DNA of 14,486 bases from JAFGBM01 sp964610155 (lineage in GTDB: Bacteria > Actinomycetota > Actinomycetes > Actinomycetales > Demequinaceae): the NCBI GenBank assembly GCA_964610155.1, contig CAZSUY010000016.1, positions 1 to 14,486 of the forward strand. The letters run 5' to 3'. Positions 12,087 to 14,486 of this stretch are shown piece by piece (position 1 is the stretch's first letter; every line of letters starts with the position of its first letter). The translations under genes and the position numbers were made by a program. The notes below the pieces were generated by a model. The model made no database searches, was not told where the DNA came from, and was given only the letters and a program-made list of their open reading frames with translations.

Positions 12087-12712
12087 GCCTTGCCTCCCGC
12101 TGCGCCCGCGCCGGGCTTTGGCCCTGCCTCGCTCTCATGCTTGACGACCTTGTCAATGAACCCGTATTTGAGGGCCTCCTCGGCGGTGAACCACCGATCG
12201 CGGTCGGAATCCTTGGTGATCTGTTCGATGGATTTCCCGGTCTGAGCCGCGATCAGTTCCGCCAGCTGCTTCTTCATGTGAAGGATGAGCTCGGCGTGGA
12301 TGCGCACGTCCGTCGTCGTCCCTCCGATGCCTCCCGAGGGCTGGTGCATCATGACACGCGCGTGCGGCGTCGCGTACCGCTTCCCCTTCGCCCCACTCGA
12401 CAACAGGAACTGACCCATCGACGCGGCCATACCGACGGCAACGGTCGCCACGTCAGGCTTGATGTACTCCATGGTGTCGTAGATCGCCATGCCCGCGGTA
12501 ATCGAACCCCCGGGCGAGTTGATGTATAGGTAGATATCCTTGTCTGGGTCCTCGGCGGCGAGAAGCATCATCTGGGCACAGATCGCGTTGGCGTTGTCAT
12601 CCTGGACATCGGAGCCCAACCAGATGATCCGCTCCCTGAGGAGCCGATTGAAGATCGAATCCTGAAGCCCCATCCCAGAGGTATCGGGAGAGGCCATCAT
12701 CGGGTTGTCCAC
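12083..12712 (-). CDS. clpP1: ATP-dependent Clp protease proteolytic subunit ClpP1
   Basis: Serine peptidase subunit of 209 residues that forms the Clp chamber together with ClpP2. The catalytic triad is Ser98 (VGMAASMGQFLLSSG), His123 (VMMHQP) and Asp172 (DSDRDRWFTAEEA). INSPGGSITAGMAIYDTM (65-82) is the conserved handle and oxyanion region. GMAASMGQFLL and DSDRDRWFTAEEALKYGFID are typical of actinobacterial ClpP1. Start choice: GTG 12712 follows AAGGAGGA by three to four bases, which is close but strong. ATG 12748 lies upstream of that Shine-Dalgarno and near a predicted transcription start, and ATG 12700 is too far from it. The C-terminal tail is Gly/Ala-rich. It is first of the coupled clpP1-clpP2 pair, 128 bases after tig. 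Confidence 0.95.
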   Translation of the reverse strand: MDNPMMASPDTSGMGLQDSIFNRLLRERIIWLGSDVQDDNANAICAQMMLLAAEDPDKDIYLYINSPGGSITAGMAIYDTMEYIKPDVATVAVGMAASMGQFLLSSGAKGKRYATPHARVMMHQPSGGIGGTTTDVRIHAELILHMKKQLAELIAAQTGKSIEQITKDSDRDRWFTAEEALKYGFIDKVVKHESEAGPKPGAGAAGGKA

Positions 12713-12754
12713 GGGTCCTCCTTCGGAACGAACGGCACCTGTGTGCATGCCTCG

Positions 12755-12760
12755 ACCCTA
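12755..12760 (-). promoter_or_regulatory. Candidate -10 box of clpP1-clpP2
   Basis: TAGGGT on the minus strand (TAnnnT type) would start transcription near 12748, leaving a 5' leader of about 36 bases with the Shine-Dalgarno and GTG. No good -35 is visible, as expected for an activator-dependent promoter, and the ClgR-like box is centred about 60 bp upstream of the predicted start. Confidence 0.4.
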
Positions 12761-12801
12761 ACGCTCGGAGGAGCCCGACCACGTCCGTTTCGGGCTGGTT
12801 T

Positions 12802-12816
12802 CGCTACGGGGTGAAC
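12802..12816 (-). promoter_or_regulatory. ClgR-type operator upstream of clpP1
   Basis: On the minus strand the sequence is GTTCACCCCGTAGCG. It matches the ClgR operator described in Streptomyces, GTTCGCY-N5-GCG, at all fixed positions except G5 (here A), and continues into AAAC to give near-palindromic flanks. It is 90 bases upstream of the clpP1 start. ClgR activates clpP1P2 in streptomycetes, corynebacteria and mycobacteria. No clgR gene is in the window. Confidence 0.6.
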
Positions 12817-12840
12817 GACGGGTGGCCGCCCGCGTCCGGC

Positions 12841-14265
12841 CTATTTCTTCTTCGCAGCGGGCTTCTTTGCGGCGGGCTTCTTCGCTGGACTCTTCTTCGT
12901 GGCTGACTTCTTCGCGGTGGACTTCCTCGCCGCGGCCGCCCTCTCGGCCTTGTACTTCGCCGTAGCCTCCGCCCGCTTCGCGTCCGTTTCCTCATCCCCC
13001 ACAATCGGGGTGAGGTCAATCGCCTTGCCCTTCATGTCCTCAACCTTGGCTTGACGAAGCGCGATGGCGATGGCCTTGAACCGCGCGACCTCGGCGATCA
13101 TGATGCCCACGCGGCCGGTCCGCTGGGCATGAACGATGAACTCCTCGGGTTCGATCCCGTACCTGCGGGAGGTGGTGACCATGTAGTCGATGAGCTCTTC
13201 CTCCTCGACCTCGATGTCGAGGTCGTCGGCGAGCTGGTCAAGAACGATCTGTTTGCGGACGGATTTCTCGACGTCCGCAGTAACCTCGGCGCGACGCTCA
13301 GCGTCCTCGAGCTTGCCCTCGCGCTCCAGGTGTTCGTTAACCTCTGCTTCGATCGCCTTACGGGGAAGATCGAACGCCTTCACGGTCTCGAGTTTCTCAA
13401 CCAAGAGTCTCTGCGCCTCGACGGCCTGGTTGTTGACCTGCACGCTCGCTACCTGCTTGCGGAGGTCCTTCTTGAGTTCGTCTAGCGTGTCGAATTCAGA
13501 TGCCAACTGAGCGAACTCATCGTCCGCATCGGGCAATTCGCGCTGCTTGACGGCCGCCACCTTGATGCGAACAAGGGCCTTCTCTCCGGCGTGTTCCCCG
13601 GCGGCGAGGGCCCCCTCATAACTCGTCTCCTCGTCGGTGCTGAGGCCGATGATGGCCTCGTCGAGCCCTTCTAACATCGAGCCCGATCCGACCTCGTACG
13701 ACGTGCCCTGGACGGCGTCGACCTGCGCACCGTCGATGGTAGCGGTGAGGTCGAGCGTGACGAAGTCTCCGGAGGCGGCGGGGCGGTCGGCCCCGACAAG
13801 CACCCCGAACCGGGCACGGAGGGCATCGAGACGGATGGTGACATCCTCTTCCGACACCGTCGCGGGGTTCACCTTGAGGGTCAAGGAATCAAGGGCCGGA
13901 AGGGAGAGGACGGGACGCACCTCGACCGTCGCAGCGAAGGAGAATCCCTCGTCTCCCTCCACCTGACCCGGAACCTTCAAAATATTGATCTCCGGCTTTC
14001 CGATCGGGCGTAGGTCGTTCTCCTCGACCGCAGTGGCATACCATTCGGCGAGCCCCTCGTTGACGGCGTGATCGAGCACATCCCCCTTGCTGATGTGCTG
14101 CTCAAGGACGGGCAAGGGGACCTTCCCCTTACGAAACCCCGGAACGCTGATTCGCCTCCCAAGGTGCTCGTAGGCGTGCTTGATGCCCGGGGCAAGATCC
14201 TCTTCAGTCAGGCTGACCGTGACCTTCACCGTTGTGGCATCGATCGTCTCGACGGCGCTAGTCAC
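12841..14265 (-). CDS. tig: Trigger factor
   Basis: Ribosome-bound chaperone and peptidyl-prolyl isomerase of 474 residues that receives nascent chains at the exit tunnel. The N-terminal ribosome-binding domain carries the signature GFRKGKVP (43-50). The FKBP-type PPIase domain spans about 160-245 (SGDFVTLDLTATIDG... YEVGSGSMLEGLDEAIIGL). The helical C-terminal chaperone arms cover about 250-425. The last 28 residues (447-474) are a Lys/Ala/Pro repeat with three AAKK or PAAKK units, similar to histone-H1-like tails. Such tails occur in other actinobacterial proteins, but E. coli trigger factor (432 residues) lacks one. The start is GTG with GAGGAG five bases upstream. It is the first gene of the quality-control cluster. 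A short GC hairpin (GGCCG 12824-12828 with CGGCC 12837-12841) overlaps its stop but has no T-tail, so read-through to clpP1 is possible. Confidence 0.96.
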   Translation of the reverse strand: MTSAVETIDATTVKVTVSLTEEDLAPGIKHAYEHLGRRISVPGFRKGKVPLPVLEQHISKGDVLDHAVNEGLAEWYATAVEENDLRPIGKPEINILKVPGQVEGDEGFSFAATVEVRPVLSLPALDSLTLKVNPATVSEEDVTIRLDALRARFGVLVGADRPAASGDFVTLDLTATIDGAQVDAVQGTSYEVGSGSMLEGLDEAIIGLSTDEETSYEGALAAGEHAGEKALVRIKVAAVKQRELPDADDEFAQLASEFDTLDELKKDLRKQVASVQVNNQAVEAQRLLVEKLETVKAFDLPRKAIEAEVNEHLEREGKLEDAERRAEVTADVEKSVRKQIVLDQLADDLDIEVEEEELIDYMVTTSRRYGIEPEEFIVHAQRTGRVGIMIAEVARFKAIAIALRQAKVEDMKGKAIDLTPIVGDEETDAKRAEATAKYKAERAAAARKSTAKKSATKKSPAKKPAAKKPAAKKK

Positions 14266-14305
14266 TGAAGCTCCTCAAGGTCCCGTGGTCGAATGGCACC
14301 CCGAG

Positions 14306-14311
14306 AGTCTA
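14306..14311 (-). promoter_or_regulatory. Possible tig -10 box
   Basis: TAGACT on the minus strand (TAnnnT type) would give a transcript start near 14299 and a leader of about 34 bases containing the GAGGAG Shine-Dalgarno. No convincing -35 is found 16-18 bp upstream. Confidence 0.35.
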
Positions 14312-14337
14312 CCGGCTCCGAGACACCGGGTGGCTGC

Positions 14338-14372
14338 GGGTCGGGGTATTCGGCGCTTCGCGCCTCCGACCC
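14338..14372. other. Nested hairpin upstream of tig
   Basis: GGGTCGG (14338-14344) pairs with CCGACCC (14366-14372). Inside it GGCGC (14352-14356), loop TTC, GCGCC (14360-14364) forms a second stem, separated by an asymmetric internal loop. There is no T-rich tail on either strand. It could be a GC-rich terminator for a gene outside the window or a structural element. Confidence 0.4.
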
Positions 14373-14383
14373 CCTCCTTGCTC

Positions 14384-14417
14384 GCGTGATGAAGCAAGCA
14401 AGCTTGCTTCATCACGC
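14384..14417. repeat. 15-bp perfect hairpin near the right edge
   Basis: GCGTGATGAAGCAAG (14384-14398), loop CAAG and CTTGCTTCATCACGC (14403-14417) form a flawless 15-bp inverted repeat. It is less GC-rich than its surroundings and has no T-run on either side. It may be a terminator of the T-less type, an operator, or part of a mobile-element boundary. Confidence 0.7.
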
Positions 14418-14449
14418 TCACTCGTCGGGGTGACAGTGTGTTCCATCAG

Positions 14450-14484
14450 GACATAGGAAACTCATCTCTCAAGACATAGGAAAC
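14450..14484. repeat. 12-bp direct repeat at window edge, possible element terminus
   Basis: GACATAGGAAAC occurs at 14450-14461 and again at 14473-14484 (23-bp period). Repeated GACAT-type subterminal motifs are seen in the ends of some insertion sequences, such as IS481-like elements. The local sequence is AT-richer than the rest of the window. No transposase is visible because the window ends here, so a mobile element is only an inference. Confidence 0.4.
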
Positions 14485-14486
14485 CC

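Noticed and set aside
12713..12748. ATG 12748 as the clpP1 start
   Set aside because: It lies upstream of the strong AAGGAGGA Shine-Dalgarno that serves GTG 12712, and next to the predicted transcription start.

Overview
This GC-rich window looks like chromosomal DNA from an actinobacterium (class Actinomycetes, possibly Actinomycetaceae or a relative). The evidence is a paired clpP1-clpP2 set with clpX just downstream, a trigger factor with a Lys/Ala-rich tail, a type-2 ('MGWDDNGLPTE') valyl-tRNA synthetase, a DUF6318-like lipoprotein, TAnnnT-type -10 boxes, and several genes with no Shine-Dalgarno sequence that look leaderless. No rRNA, tRNA, phage or CRISPR array is visible. The genus is a guess.

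Layout, left to right. 1-113 is a short edge region, possibly holding the last codons of a + strand gene. A Cys-rich lipoprotein gene lies on the minus strand (114-644). It diverges from a + strand group: an SseB-like protein (746-1180), a NERD-domain protein (1205-2086) and a DUF805 membrane protein (2178-2579). A bidirectional-type hairpin (2643-2670) separates these from two tandem minus-strand MarR-family genes. The first (2692-3327) is intact and has a palindromic operator candidate in its promoter. The second (3430-3951) is broken by an in-frame amber codon. A 387-bp non-coding region with two strong hairpins precedes valS (4339-7143, +).

After valS comes a tightly overlapping + strand trio: a DUF6318-like lipoprotein (7221-7835), an exported PKD-like protein (7813-8715) and a DUF559-type nuclease-fold protein (8712-9629). 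The convergent intergenic region after it carries a 51-bp sequence twice, with a 71-bp period and a 9-bp inverted repeat inside. The right part is the minus-strand protein quality-control cluster tig (12841-14265) -> clpP1 (12083-12712) -> clpP2 (11436-12086) -> clpX (9917-11242). A near-consensus ClgR box lies upstream of clpP1. At the extreme right are a 15-bp perfect hairpin and a 12-bp direct repeat that may mark the end of a mobile element outside the window.

How the genes work together. Trigger factor folds nascent chains at the ribosome. ClpX unfolds substrates into the mixed ClpP1P2 peptidase, and ClgR-type control would couple protease supply to stress. ValS charges tRNA-Val. The SseB/NERD/DUF805 group and the lipoprotein/PKD/DUF559 trio have no established pathway. 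The most unusual signals are the predicted leaderless starts, the amber-interrupted MarR paralogue, the untyped tandem repeat at 9682-9803, the structured region before valS, and the overlap-coupled trio. I see no clear evidence for a wholly new defence or mobile system.
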